From positions 62,001-126,000 of the forward strand of contig CAVFXS010000046.1 of NCBI GenBank assembly GCA_963626805.1: DNA of 64,000 nucleotides. The letters are read 5' to 3'. A program made the position numbers and the translations under genes. The notes below the pieces were generated by a model. The model did not search any database and had not been told where the DNA came from. It worked only from the letters and a program-made list of their open reading frames with translations. Positions 1-8,449 of the stretch are shown piece by piece; position 1 is the stretch's first letter, and each line of letters starts with the position of its first letter. The stretch comes from CAG-632 sp963626805. GTDB taxonomy: Bacteria; Bacillota; Clostridia; Lachnospirales; Lachnospiraceae.

Positions 1-237
1 GGAATCCTGATACTGGTTAAACGGATGATAGAGGTAGATGCTTCATTAAATGATGATCTGCTTGAAGCGGAGGATAATCTGAATCTGGAAAGTATACGAT
101 TATATGGTAAGATGCAGACATATATACAGAATCTTTTATCAGCTTTGAACGAGTTGCTCCCGATCTGGGAGGGTGTAATGCAGAAAATCAATGTAAAATA
201 TCAGTTCGATCCGGAAACTCAGGCGGATTCAGTATAG
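1..237 (+). CDS. 3' end of an unidentified gene cut by the left edge
   Basis: The frame is open from the first base of the window to a TAG stop, giving 78 codons, so this is probably the C-terminus of a larger gene. An internal ATG at 25 has no clear ribosome site. The residues are acidic and helix-forming, with a stretch around NLLSALNELLPIWEG that looks amphipathic. There is no membrane segment and no recognisable motif. It sits 18 bases before pseB on the same strand, so it probably belongs to the same flagellar or surface-glycan operon. A glycosyltransferase of the Maf type would fit that context, but nothing visible proves it. Confidence 0.5.
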   Translation, partial: GILILVKRMIEVDASLNDDLLEAEDNLNLESIRLYGKMQTYIQNLLSALNELLPIWEGVMQKINVKYQFDPETQADSV

Positions 238-255
238 TACGAGGAGGAGAATGAG

Positions 256-1251
256 GTGTTGAATAATAAGACGATATTGGTAACAGGTGGTACCGGATCT
301 TTTGGAAAGAAATTCTTGGAAATGGTGTTTCAAAGATATAATCCAAAGAAGGTTATTATATATTCTCGTGATGAGTATAAGCAGAGTGTTATGAAGGCTG
401 ATTATGCGAGTAAGGTGGATATGTCGAAGGTTCGATTTTTTATAGGTGATGTTCGGGATAAGGAGCGTTTATATCGTGCTTTTGCAGGTGTGGATTATGT
501 AATCCATGCAGCTGCAATGAAACAGGTGCCGACCTGTGAGTATAATCCCTTTGAAGCGATTAAGACGAATGTTCATGGAGCACAGAATGTGATAGATGCT
601 GCACTGGACTGCGGGGTAAAGAAGGTCGTTGCATTATCTACAGATAAGGCAGTTAATCCTATTAATCTATATGGTGGTACGAAGCTGGTTTCCGATAAAC
701 TCTTTATAGCTGCAAATGCATATCGTGGAGAAAACTATCAAACGGTTTTTTCAGTAGTACGGTATGGCAATGTAGCAGGAAGTAGAGGCTCTGTTATACC
801 AATCTGGAAAAAAATCATTGAAGAAGGCGGAACAACACTGGGTGTTACTGATATGCGTATGACACGTTTTTGGATTACATTGGAGCAGGGCGTGGAATTG
901 GTCTTTAAGGCATTGGAGGAGTCCAAGGGTGGAGAAACCTATATATCGAAGATTCCATCCTTTCATATAGGAGATCTGGCAGAAGCCATGCTTCCGGGAT
1001 GCGAGATCAATGAATTCGGTATTCGTGAGGGCGAGAAGCTTCATGAAATCATGGTAACGAAGGATGACTCATGGACGACTTACGAGTACGAGAAGCATTT
1101 TATAATCTATCCACATTATGATTGGGCGAGGCTGGAACGAGATATCCTTCCGGGAGGAAAGAAGGTAGAAGAAGGATTTGAATATACATCCGGGAATAAT
1201 AGTCAATGGTTAGATATCGAGGAGTTGAAAAAAGAGCTTACATATATATAG
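256..1251 (+). CDS. pseB: UDP-N-acetylglucosamine 4,6-dehydratase (inverting), PseB
   Basis: First enzyme of CMP-pseudaminic acid synthesis: it dehydrates UDP-GlcNAc at C4/C6 and inverts C5 in the cytosol. This is an extended SDR protein of 331 residues, the usual size. The nucleotide loop TGGTGSFG lies at residues 10-17. The catalytic Asp-Lys pair (D130, K131) lies in STDKAVNP, followed by YGGTK (Y139, K143), the arrangement known from Helicobacter FlaA1/PseB. The start is GTG at 256, seven bases after GAGGAGGA at 241-248; ATG at 251 hits a stop after three codons. It heads the pse run. No PseC aminotransferase or PseH acetyltransferase follows, so those must lie elsewhere, perhaps left of the window. 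Confidence 0.9.
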   Translation: MLNNKTILVTGGTGSFGKKFLEMVFQRYNPKKVIIYSRDEYKQSVMKADYASKVDMSKVRFFIGDVRDKERLYRAFAGVDYVIHAAAMKQVPTCEYNPFEAIKTNVHGAQNVIDAALDCGVKKVVALSTDKAVNPINLYGGTKLVSDKLFIAANAYRGENYQTVFSVVRYGNVAGSRGSVIPIWKKIIEEGGTTLGVTDMRMTRFWITLEQGVELVFKALEESKGGETYISKIPSFHIGDLAEAMLPGCEINEFGIREGEKLHEIMVTKDDSWTTYEYEKHFIIYPHYDWARLERDILPGGKKVEEGFEYTSGNNSQWLDIEELKKELTYI

Positions 1252-1285
1252 AACTTTGGTTTGTGCTAAGAGGAAGGAAAGAAGT

Positions 1286-1990
1286 ATGAAAAGGAGAATT
1301 GCTATTATTACCGCAAGAGGTGGAAGCAAAAGAATTCCTAAGAAAAATATTCGGGAATTCTGTGGAAAACCTATTTTAGCATATTCGATTCAAGCGGCGA
1401 TCGAATCTCAATTGTTTGATGAAGTGATGGTATCAACGGATAGTATGGAAATTGCTGAAATTGCAAGAAAATATGGGGCAAAAATTCCCTTTTTGAGAAG
1501 CTCGAAGACATCGGGTGATTATGCGACCACCTCAGAGGTGATATTGGAAGTATTAGAAGAATATGAAAAATTGAAGAACAATTTTGATACAGTTGTCTGT
1601 ATTTATCCAACGGCACCATTTCTTACACCTGATAAACTAAAGGATGCAGTAAGTAAGCTGGAGCATACAGAGTGCATTGAAGTATTGCCGGTTGTTCGCT
1701 TTTCCTATCCACCTCAGAGAGGTTTTATAATGAAAGATAAGTATATTGAAATGAAGCATCCGGAATATAAATTTAGTCGGTCCCAAGATTTAGAGGTATT
1801 GTATCATGATGCCGGTCAGTTTTATTGTTTTCGCGTAGATGAGTATACGAGATGCAGAGGAAAGGTGACAGAGAAAATTGTTCCATTTGAAATTAGTGAG
1901 TTGGAGGTTCAAGATATTGACAATGAGACTGACTGGAGGCTGGCAGAGTTAAAATACCAATTTTTACATGGATTAGATAAGCGAGGCTAA
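1286..1990 (+). CDS. pseF: Pseudaminic acid cytidylyltransferase, PseF
   Basis: Activates pseudaminic acid to CMP-pseudaminic acid, the donor for glycosylation. It is a 234-residue protein of the CMP-sialic acid synthetase family, with the CTP-binding signature RGGSKRIPKKN at residues 11-21. The motif TAPFLTPD and the later HDAGQFYCF stretch also fit PseF/NeuA enzymes. The frame is open from a TTG at 1256, but ATG 1286 is preferred: AGGAAGG at 1271-1277 is well placed and the protein then begins MKRRIAIITARGG, as in the family. The pse neighbours favour PseF over a sialic acid enzyme. The gene ends two bases before pseI. Confidence 0.88.
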   Translation: MKRRIAIITARGGSKRIPKKNIREFCGKPILAYSIQAAIESQLFDEVMVSTDSMEIAEIARKYGAKIPFLRSSKTSGDYATTSEVILEVLEEYEKLKNNFDTVVCIYPTAPFLTPDKLKDAVSKLEHTECIEVLPVVRFSYPPQRGFIMKDKYIEMKHPEYKFSRSQDLEVLYHDAGQFYCFRVDEYTRCRGKVTEKIVPFEISELEVQDIDNETDWRLAELKYQFLHGLDKRG

Positions 1991-1992
1991 AT

Positions 1993-3033
1993 ATGAAACT
2001 GTACGAGAAGATAGAAACTGGAATTTATGTGATTGCTGAAATGTCTGCAAATCATGGCGGCAAAATTGACAATGCCTACCGAATCATTGAGGAAGCAAAA
2101 GAGGCGGGAGCAGACTGTGTTAAGATTCAAACATATACGGCTGATACATTGACGATTCCATGTGATAAGCAATGGTTTCAATTGAAGGATGGAATATGGG
2201 CTGGACATAGCTTATACGATTTGTATCAGGAAGCGTATACGCCATGGGAATGGCAGGAAAACCTAAAAAAACGTTGTGAGGAATTGGATATTGATTTCTT
2301 GTCAACACCATTTGACAGGACATCGGTCGATTTCTTGGAAGGGATTGGGATAGAGTTCTATAAAATAGCCTCGCCTGAGCTGGTAGATATCCCATTGATT
2401 CGGTATATTGCGAGCAAAGGCAAACCGATGATTATATCATGTGGAATGGGAAATATTAAGGAGATAGAAGAGGCACTGAATGCATGTCATGAGCAGAAAA
2501 ACGAACAGGTGATTCTACTGAAATGCTGTAGTCAATATCCGGCAAAGTATAAAGATATGAACTTGAAAGTAATACCAGATATGCAACAGCGGTTTGGCGT
2601 TCCGATAGGATTATCAGATCATTCAATTGGAAGCGTGGTGCCAATAACAGCAATGGCATTAGGAGCAAAGGTGATAGAAAAACATGTTCGTTTGGATGAA
2701 GAAATCGGCAGCGCAGATGAGAAATTCTCTATGAAAATGAGCGAATTTAAACAGATGGTGCAAGACTTAAGAAATGCAAAGCTGGCAATGGGAAATGCAA
2801 CATACGAATTAACAGAAAATGAGAAGCATGGGCTACGAAGCAGAAGATCATTGTTTGCAATAAAGGATATAAAGAAAGGTGAGATTTTTACAGAGGACAA
2901 TATTAAGAGCATACGCCCGAGCTATGGAATAGCACCTAAATACTATGAGACATTGTTGGGAAAAACAGCTAAACAAGAATATCAATATGGTGATCCATTG
3001 AGGCCAGAGGAAGTAGAGGATGGAATGTATTGA
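1993..3033 (+). CDS. pseI: Pseudaminic acid synthase, PseI
   Basis: Condenses 2,4-diacetamido-2,4,6-trideoxy-L-altrose with phosphoenolpyruvate to give pseudaminic acid. The N-terminal two thirds is the NeuB TIM barrel, with MSANHGG at residues 17-23 and GADCVKIQTY just after. The segment around HSLYDLYQEAYTPWEW is the form typical of PseI rather than NeuB. The last 60 residues are a SAF (antifreeze-like) domain that caps the active site in these dimers. The 346 residues match the usual length. The TGA stop overlaps the ATG of pseG (TGATG at 3031-3035), so the two are probably translationally coupled. Confidence 0.92.
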   Translation: MKLYEKIETGIYVIAEMSANHGGKIDNAYRIIEEAKEAGADCVKIQTYTADTLTIPCDKQWFQLKDGIWAGHSLYDLYQEAYTPWEWQENLKKRCEELDIDFLSTPFDRTSVDFLEGIGIEFYKIASPELVDIPLIRYIASKGKPMIISCGMGNIKEIEEALNACHEQKNEQVILLKCCSQYPAKYKDMNLKVIPDMQQRFGVPIGLSDHSIGSVVPITAMALGAKVIEKHVRLDEEIGSADEKFSMKMSEFKQMVQDLRNAKLAMGNATYELTENEKHGLRSRRSLFAIKDIKKGEIFTEDNIKSIRPSYGIAPKYYETLLGKTAKQEYQYGDPLRPEEVEDGMY

Positions 3034-4079
3034 TGGGCAGAAAAAGTATTTTTATTCGCACAGATGGGAATGAAGTAATAGCAACGGGGCATGTAATGAG
3101 ATGCTTGGCAATTGCAGAGAAATTGCGGTTAAGAGGAGTAGAAGTCATATTTGTAATGGCAGGTACAGAAATGAATTCGGTTATTAGCAGTCATGGTTTT
3201 CGGACAATAATACTTGCAACGGACTGGAATAATCCAGATGGTGAAATTGAGAAATTTCAATCCCTCATTATTAGGAATCAGATAAAAGTGGTTTTATTAG
3301 ATAGTTATTTTATAACGGAATATTATTTACGTGAAATCTCAAGGTATACAAAGATAGTATATATAGATGATTTACATAATGTCAAATATCCGGTTCATGC
3401 AATCATAAGTTATAGCGTGCGTAATCAAAATGCTATGTATGGTAGCGGGTTTGAGACAACACAAATACTCATGGGTGGGAGGTATGTTCCGCTCAGAGAG
3501 GAGTTTGAAAACGTGATTCCGCAAACAAGAAAAGATGTCAATAATATTTTGGTTACAATGGGGGGGAGTGATCCGGCGAATGCAACTTGTCGTATAGTTG
3601 CTTCTTTAATAAAAAATTCCAAATATAGAGATATACAAATCCATGTAGTAGCAGGGCGATTATATCATAATTTGCCGGAGCTGTTGCAGATTTCAGAGGC
3701 GGATAATGTGTGTGTGCATCATAATGTACTTGATATGAAGAGTCTTATGCTGTCTTGTGATATTGCCATAGCGGCTTGTGGAACTACATTATATGAATTA
3801 TGTGCTTGTGGGATACCGACAATATGTGTTGAGATTTCAGAGAATCAGGTTGGCAGTGAGATCTGGGAGGAGAAGAATCAGATGTTCTATGCAGGTAATT
3901 TTGTGATGGATCCGGAAGGGTGTGTTCAAGTAATACTAGAATGCCTGGACGAGTATATTGCGTCCTATGCACTTAGGAAAGAAAGGGCAGAGACTATGCA
4001 TCAGGTTGTAGATGGAGCTGGAGCAGATCGAATTGCAGAATACCTAGAAAATGAGGTAGGTGAAGAAGAAAATGAGTAA
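3033..4079 (+). CDS. pseG: UDP-2,4-diacetamido-2,4,6-trideoxy-beta-L-altropyranose hydrolase, PseG
   Basis: Removes UDP from the activated altrose intermediate to supply PseI. It has a GT-B-like fold related to MurG. The N-terminal motif TGHVMRCLAIAEKL holds the likely catalytic His (H20), and VTMGGSDPAN in the middle is the nucleotide-binding segment. It is 348 residues long. ATG 3033 is chosen because it overlaps the pseI stop; a TTG three bases earlier is less likely. The gene overlaps the next one by eight bases. This enzyme is specific to the pseudaminic pathway, so its presence makes the pathway assignment firm. Confidence 0.88.
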   Translation: MGRKSIFIRTDGNEVIATGHVMRCLAIAEKLRLRGVEVIFVMAGTEMNSVISSHGFRTIILATDWNNPDGEIEKFQSLIIRNQIKVVLLDSYFITEYYLREISRYTKIVYIDDLHNVKYPVHAIISYSVRNQNAMYGSGFETTQILMGGRYVPLREEFENVIPQTRKDVNNILVTMGGSDPANATCRIVASLIKNSKYRDIQIHVVAGRLYHNLPELLQISEADNVCVHHNVLDMKSLMLSCDIAIAACGTTLYELCACGIPTICVEISENQVGSEIWEEKNQMFYAGNFVMDPEGCVQVILECLDEYIASYALRKERAETMHQVVDGAGADRIAEYLENEVGEEENE

Positions 4080-4731
4080 ATTATATATTTTAGGTGGAAA
4101 CGGAAATGGTCTGGTTATGGCTGCGGCGATTGATAGAAATAAAAGGGGATGGGAAATACAGTTTTTGAATGATTTCGAGGAAATTGGAACTATGATTGGA
4201 AAGTATAAAAAACTGCCCATTGTGGGAAGACCGGAACAGGCTAAGGAAATGTTACAGGAAGAGGGAGCAAAAATAATGTATGCTTTTGGAACATTGAAGA
4301 ACCCAGAAGATAAATTACGACGAATTACATCACTTAATATAAAAAAAGATAAATGGTTAAGCTTTGTGGATGAAACGGCTGTTGTGCCTATTGAGTATTG
4401 CGAAATAGAAGAGGGCTGTTTTGTAGGTCCTCTTGCACAGTTAAGTCCCAATGTTTTATTAAATCGTCATTGTTGTCTGATGGGAAATTCATATGTAGGT
4501 CACGATTCAGAAGTGGGAGAGTTTTCTATGCTTGCAAGCAATAGTGTTGTGGGTTCTTATGTTAAGGTTGGAAGAGGAGTACACATTGGCACGAATGCCT
4601 GTATACGGGAACATGTTGAAATTGGCGATTATAGTGTTATTGGAGCTGGAGCAGTTGTTATAAAAGATGTACCAGCAAGGGCAATTGTAGTAGGCAACCC
4701 CGCAAAAATATTAAGGTATCGGGAGGATTAA
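4072..4731 (+). CDS. PglD/NeuD-type sugar O- or N-acyltransferase
   Basis: A 219-residue acyltransferase of the PglD/NeuD family. The N-terminal part is a small Rossmann-like domain (LYILGGNGNG at residues 4-13). From about residue 95 a left-handed beta-helix of hexapeptide repeats follows, ending in the usual VVGNPAKILR. His144 in YVGHD matches the catalytic His of PglD. Family members move an acetyl or other acyl group from CoA to an amino or hydroxy sugar. Here it lies between pseG and a set of CoA-thioester genes, so I infer that it acylates the nonulosonic acid or its precursor, possibly with a group other than acetyl. ATG 4072 overlaps the pseG stop; GTG 4060 is an alternative start. 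Confidence 0.8.
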   Translation: MSKLYILGGNGNGLVMAAAIDRNKRGWEIQFLNDFEEIGTMIGKYKKLPIVGRPEQAKEMLQEEGAKIMYAFGTLKNPEDKLRRITSLNIKKDKWLSFVDETAVVPIEYCEIEEGCFVGPLAQLSPNVLLNRHCCLMGNSYVGHDSEVGEFSMLASNSVVGSYVKVGRGVHIGTNACIREHVEIGDYSVIGAGAVVIKDVPARAIVVGNPAKILRYRED

Positions 4732-4736
4732 ACGTT

Positions 4737-5609
4737 ATGGTGTTGAGAAGTATGTTGTTTGTTCCGGCATATAATAAGAAATTTTTGGATAGTGCATTAA
4801 GAAAAAAAGCAGATGCTCTGATTCTGGATTTGGAGGATTCTGTTCCAGAAGTGTACAAGGCAGATGCAAGGAAGATACTACGTGAATATTTGATGAAGGA
4901 AGAATTTCAAAATAGAGTCATTTTTGTAAGACTAAATTCCTTGGAAAGCAATATGCTGCAAGAGGATCTGGAAACATGTATGAATGATAGTATAAATGGC
5001 TTTATGTTGTCTAAAATATACACGAATGAAGATATAAGATATTATGATAAGCTAATTTCGAAATATGAAGCGGCGCATGAAATAAAAAAAGGATATTTTA
5101 AGCTTTTGCCTTTAATTGAAACAACATCGGCGGTTTTGGATGTGTATAATATAGCGAAAGCCTCGGATCGGATAATAGGATTGGCATTTGGTGGGGAAGA
5201 TTTTCTGAATGATCTACATGGAATTCATGGAGAGCCTCCAAGGACATTTGACTATCCGAGAGCTAAAATTGCTCTGGCTGCGAGATCAGCTGGAGTTTTG
5301 CCAATTGACACACCGTACTTGGAACTTCATGATGACGATGGATTCATAAAAGAAGAAAGTGTGTCATTTGAAATGGGATTTGCAGGATGTATGCTGATAC
5401 ATCCGAGCCAAATAGAATTGGCAAATCGCTGTTTCATGCCTTGTGAAGAAGAAGTCGAAAAATCCAGAAAGATTTTTGATGCAATCAGGGAAGCTGAGAA
5501 AAAAGGATCTGGTGTAGCTATGCTGGATGGAAAAATGATAGGACCACCAATGAGAAAACGGGCAGAGAAGGTATTAGAATTGGTAGAATTAGTAGGCAAG
5601 GATGGTTAG
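4737..5609 (+). CDS. CitE-like HpcH/HpaI-family CoA-ester lyase, first copy
   Basis: A 290-residue TIM-barrel enzyme of the citrate lyase beta/malyl-CoA lyase family. These enzymes cleave or form C-C bonds in 3-hydroxyacyl-CoA esters such as malyl-CoA or beta-methylmalyl-CoA, using Mg2+. RSMLFVP lies at residues 4-10 and DLEDSVP at 31-37. The probable substrate and metal residues are R65, E128 and E154-D155, and IHPSQ lies at 221-225. There are no citF or citD genes nearby, so it is not a citrate lyase subunit. A second, diverged copy follows six bases later. The true substrate is unknown; the pse context suggests synthesis of an acyl group for the glycan. Confidence 0.78.
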   Translation: MVLRSMLFVPAYNKKFLDSALRKKADALILDLEDSVPEVYKADARKILREYLMKEEFQNRVIFVRLNSLESNMLQEDLETCMNDSINGFMLSKIYTNEDIRYYDKLISKYEAAHEIKKGYFKLLPLIETTSAVLDVYNIAKASDRIIGLAFGGEDFLNDLHGIHGEPPRTFDYPRAKIALAARSAGVLPIDTPYLELHDDDGFIKEESVSFEMGFAGCMLIHPSQIELANRCFMPCEEEVEKSRKIFDAIREAEKKGSGVAMLDGKMIGPPMRKRAEKVLELVELVGKDG

Positions 5610-5615
5610 TAATCT

Positions 5616-6413
5616 ATGGGGAGACAATTGAGAAGCTTAATGTTTGTACCCTGCACAAGAGAGAAAATTCAAAAGGCGGAAAGCTTAAAGGCGGATATAA
5701 TAATTTTCGACCTAGAGGATTCTATAAGGGCTGAGGAAAAGAAGGAAGCATTATCGTGTCTATTGAATTATCTGGAAGATAAAAGAAAAGATAAGTTTGC
5801 AGTTAGAATAAATACAGAAAATATGGACGCAGAAATTCAAAGCTTATATCATAGTGGTATCCGTACTTTTGTGATACCGAAGGCAGAGAATAAAAGGGAA
5901 ATTGAGGAATGTACTGAGATGTATGACACAATACAGTTATTGCTCTTGATTGAAACCCCAATGGGAATCCTGAATTTAAGAGAACTTTGTACAGTTAAGA
6001 ATATAAGTGCAATTGCATTTGGAGCAGAGGATTATTGTAACCAGGTAGGAATGAAAAATGATCAACATGTATTAGAACCAATTAAAACGCAGATTGTATG
6101 TATAGCAAAGGCATATGGACATGATATATATGATACCATTACAACAGAATATAAGGATGAGAATGTGATTAAGAAGGCTATTCAGAATTCAAAAGATTTA
6201 GGATTTGATGGAAAAATGTATATTCATCCTAGGCAGTTGGAAGTTGCCGAAAAGATAAATGCTGATTTGTTAGAGATGTATGATGAGTGGAAGGATATAA
6301 TACAAGCTTTTGAGAATAGTCATGAAGGTGTTTTTATATATAATGGAAAACTATACGAAAAACCACATATTGAGTATATGAGGAGACAACTGTATGAAAA
6401 GAAAAATGAATAA
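5616..6413 (+). CDS. CitE-like HpcH/HpaI-family CoA-ester lyase, second copy
   Basis: A 265-residue paralogue of the gene before it, clearly diverged. It keeps the family marks: LRSLMFVP at the N-terminus, FDLEDS at residues 31-36, R64, LIETP with E113, FGAEDY with E138-D139, and YIHPRQ near 202-207. It is shorter than the first copy in the C-terminal lid. Two tandem CitE-like genes suggest either a hetero-oligomer or two successive steps, such as lyase and thioesterase; both activities are known in the wider family. The gene overlaps the start of the carboxyltransferase by 20 bases, so the two are likely made together. Confidence 0.76.
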   Translation: MGRQLRSLMFVPCTREKIQKAESLKADIIIFDLEDSIRAEEKKEALSCLLNYLEDKRKDKFAVRINTENMDAEIQSLYHSGIRTFVIPKAENKREIEECTEMYDTIQLLLLIETPMGILNLRELCTVKNISAIAFGAEDYCNQVGMKNDQHVLEPIKTQIVCIAKAYGHDIYDTITTEYKDENVIKKAIQNSKDLGFDGKMYIHPRQLEVAEKINADLLEMYDEWKDIIQAFENSHEGVFIYNGKLYEKPHIEYMRRQLYEKKNE

Positions 6414-7911
6414 AAATGATATTATAAAACAGGTCATATATGCTGGTGGTGGTGCTGAAAGGGTGGAAAAGCAGCATCTGAAAGGGAAAATGACTGCACG
6501 CGAAAGAATTCAGAGGATGTTTGATAAGAATACCTTTGTGGAATATAACATATTTACGACTGGAAATACTGCAGAGGATGCACAAATGAATGGAGATGGG
6601 GTGGTTACGGGCATTGGTAGGATAAATGGGAGAAAAATATGCCTGTATGCACAGGACTTTACGGTAGATGGTGGAACAATTGGAAGAGCAAATGCAAAAA
6701 AAATAGTAGCAATACAGGAACTGGCGATGAAACTCAGGGTGCCAATCATTGCATTAATTGATTCTGGTGGTGCAAGGATTCAGGAAGGGGTTCAGGCATT
6801 ATCAGGGTATGGTGAAATCTTTAAAAATAATGTGAAGGCATCAGGAGTCATACCTCAGATTTCTGCCATTATGGGACCATGTGCAGGAGGAGCAGCATAT
6901 TCACCAGCACTTACAGATTTTATTTTTATGGTTGAAGATACTTCCTGTATGTTTGTTACCGGACCGGATGTGATTCAGACGGTTACCGGGGAGGCAATTG
7001 ATAAGAATACTCTTGGGGGCACAGGAGTACATATGAAGAAAAGTGGAGTGGCGCATTTTTGTTGCAAGAATGACGAAGAGTGTATAGATAAAGTAAGGCG
7101 CTTGTTGGAATATCTGCCGGACAATGCAGAAACTAAGCCCGGAATTAAAAAGTATCGATATAATAGTCAGATTGATGTTGAAGCTTTGGTGCCGAGCAAT
7201 AAGAGAAATGTATATAATATGTATGCATTGCTTGAGGCGATTTTTGATGAAAATTCTCTGATGGAAATACAAGCAGAATATGCCCCCAATATATTGATTT
7301 TTTTAGCGACGATGAAAGGAATTACAGTAGGAATCGTTGCGAATCAACCCAGGGTATTGGCTGGAAGTCTGGATATTAATGCATGTGATAAAGCGAGTCG
7401 TTTTATTAATTTTTGCTCATTGTTTCAGATACCAATATTGACATTTGTTGATGTTCCGGGATATTTACCGGGAAAGGAACAGGAGAGGAATGGAATTATT
7501 CGACATGGAGCTAAAATGTTATATGCGTATAACAAATCGCAAGTTCCTAAAATGACACTGATTATCCGTAAAGCATATGGTGGTGCATATCTGGGAATGT
7601 GTAGTAAGGAAATTGGAGCAGATTATGTTGTGGCATGGCCGGAGGCAGAGGTTGCGGTGATGGGAGCAGAAGGAGCTATTAATATACTGGAAAGAAACAA
7701 TATTAAAAAAGCAGAAAACGAGGAGGAATATATCCAAAATAAAATCGAAGCATATAAAAATGAGTTCTTAAATCCATATTATGCAGCTCGCTTAGGATAT
7801 ATTGATGATGTTATTAATCCGAATGATACAAGGGAAACGATATATAATTTTTTGGCAACAATGCAGGATAAAAGAGTTGATAGAATGGATGCTGGAAACT
7901 TTCCGGTATGA
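6394..7911 (+). CDS. Acyl-CoA carboxylase carboxyltransferase (beta) subunit
   Basis: A 505-residue carboxyltransferase with the paired crotonase-like halves of PccB, MmdA and AccB-type subunits. Such subunits move CO2 between biotin and an acyl-CoA (acetyl-, propionyl- or methylmalonyl-CoA). The N-half carries SGGARIQEG near 124-132 and the oxyanion loop GPCAGGAAYS at 161-170. The C-half carries FVDVPGYLPG and IRKAYGGAYLG. No biotin carboxylase, biotin carrier or membrane decarboxylase subunit is present in the window, so partners must come from elsewhere or the enzyme may work alone. Its place among CitE and MaoC genes in a pse locus is unusual. A second in-frame ATG lies at 6406. Confidence 0.82.
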   Translation: MKRKMNKNDIIKQVIYAGGGAERVEKQHLKGKMTARERIQRMFDKNTFVEYNIFTTGNTAEDAQMNGDGVVTGIGRINGRKICLYAQDFTVDGGTIGRANAKKIVAIQELAMKLRVPIIALIDSGGARIQEGVQALSGYGEIFKNNVKASGVIPQISAIMGPCAGGAAYSPALTDFIFMVEDTSCMFVTGPDVIQTVTGEAIDKNTLGGTGVHMKKSGVAHFCCKNDEECIDKVRRLLEYLPDNAETKPGIKKYRYNSQIDVEALVPSNKRNVYNMYALLEAIFDENSLMEIQAEYAPNILIFLATMKGITVGIVANQPRVLAGSLDINACDKASRFINFCSLFQIPILTFVDVPGYLPGKEQERNGIIRHGAKMLYAYNKSQVPKMTLIIRKAYGGAYLGMCSKEIGADYVVAWPEAEVAVMGAEGAINILERNNIKKAENEEEYIQNKIEAYKNEFLNPYYAARLGYIDDVINPNDTRETIYNFLATMQDKRVDRMDAGNFPV

Positions 7912-7923
7912 GGTGATACATAT

Positions 7924-8403
7924 ATGAGAGCAAATGTAATGGGAAACTATTTTGAAGATTTTGAAGAAGGGATGATAATAAGACATGCACTTTCTAAGAC
8001 GATATTTGAAAGTGATAATAACCTGTTTTCGTTACTGACGATGAATTCACATCCGGTGCATACCAATGTTGATTATGCGGAAAAACAGCAGCACGGTAGG
8101 ATTCTGGTGGTTGGGACATTAGTTTTCAGTCTTGTAGTCGGAATGACAGTTTCTGATATTAGCGGAAAAGCTATAGCAAATTTGGATTATGAGAAGGTGG
8201 AGCATGTTGCACCTGTATTCATAGGAGATACGTTATACGCAGAGTCACAGATTTTAAAATGTAAGGAGTCAAAGAGTAAGAAAGATAGAGGTATTATTTA
8301 TGTTGAAACAATAGCAAAGAATCAAGATGGAGTTATAGTATTGAAATTCCGGAGACATGTTATGATAAAAAGGAGAGGAACAACTGGCGATTGCGATTCA
8401 TGA
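7924..8403 (+). CDS. MaoC-like hot-dog acyl-CoA hydratase
   Basis: A 159-residue single hot-dog protein of the MaoC dehydratase family, which adds or removes water at enoyl-CoA esters. The active-site strip reads TMNSHPVH at residues 39-46. His46 matches the catalytic His of R-specific hydratases, while the usual Asp is replaced by Asn41. As I recall, this variant is common among MaoC proteins that go with CitE-like lyases, including mesaconyl-CoA hydratase relatives. GTLVFSLVVGM and the VFIGDTLYAES segment also fit. With the two CitE copies it forms a lyase-hydratase pair like that of beta-methylmalyl-CoA/mesaconyl-CoA chemistry. The substrate cannot be read from sequence. Confidence 0.78.
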   Translation: MRANVMGNYFEDFEEGMIIRHALSKTIFESDNNLFSLLTMNSHPVHTNVDYAEKQQHGRILVVGTLVFSLVVGMTVSDISGKAIANLDYEKVEHVAPVFIGDTLYAESQILKCKESKSKKDRGIIYVETIAKNQDGVIVLKFRRHVMIKRRGTTGDCDS

Positions 8404-8449
8404 AAATGAAAATATGGTGGCGACCAACGAGAGAGAGGATGATATTTAC

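Noticed and set aside
4737..6413. Citrate lyase operon
   Set aside because: No citF, citD, citC or citX is present, and the two CitE-like genes lie among pse and acyl-CoA genes.
8414..8449. Longer start for the TPR/phosphatase-fold gene
   Set aside because: ATG 8414 has no ribosome site, whereas ATG 8450 follows GAGAGAGG at normal spacing.
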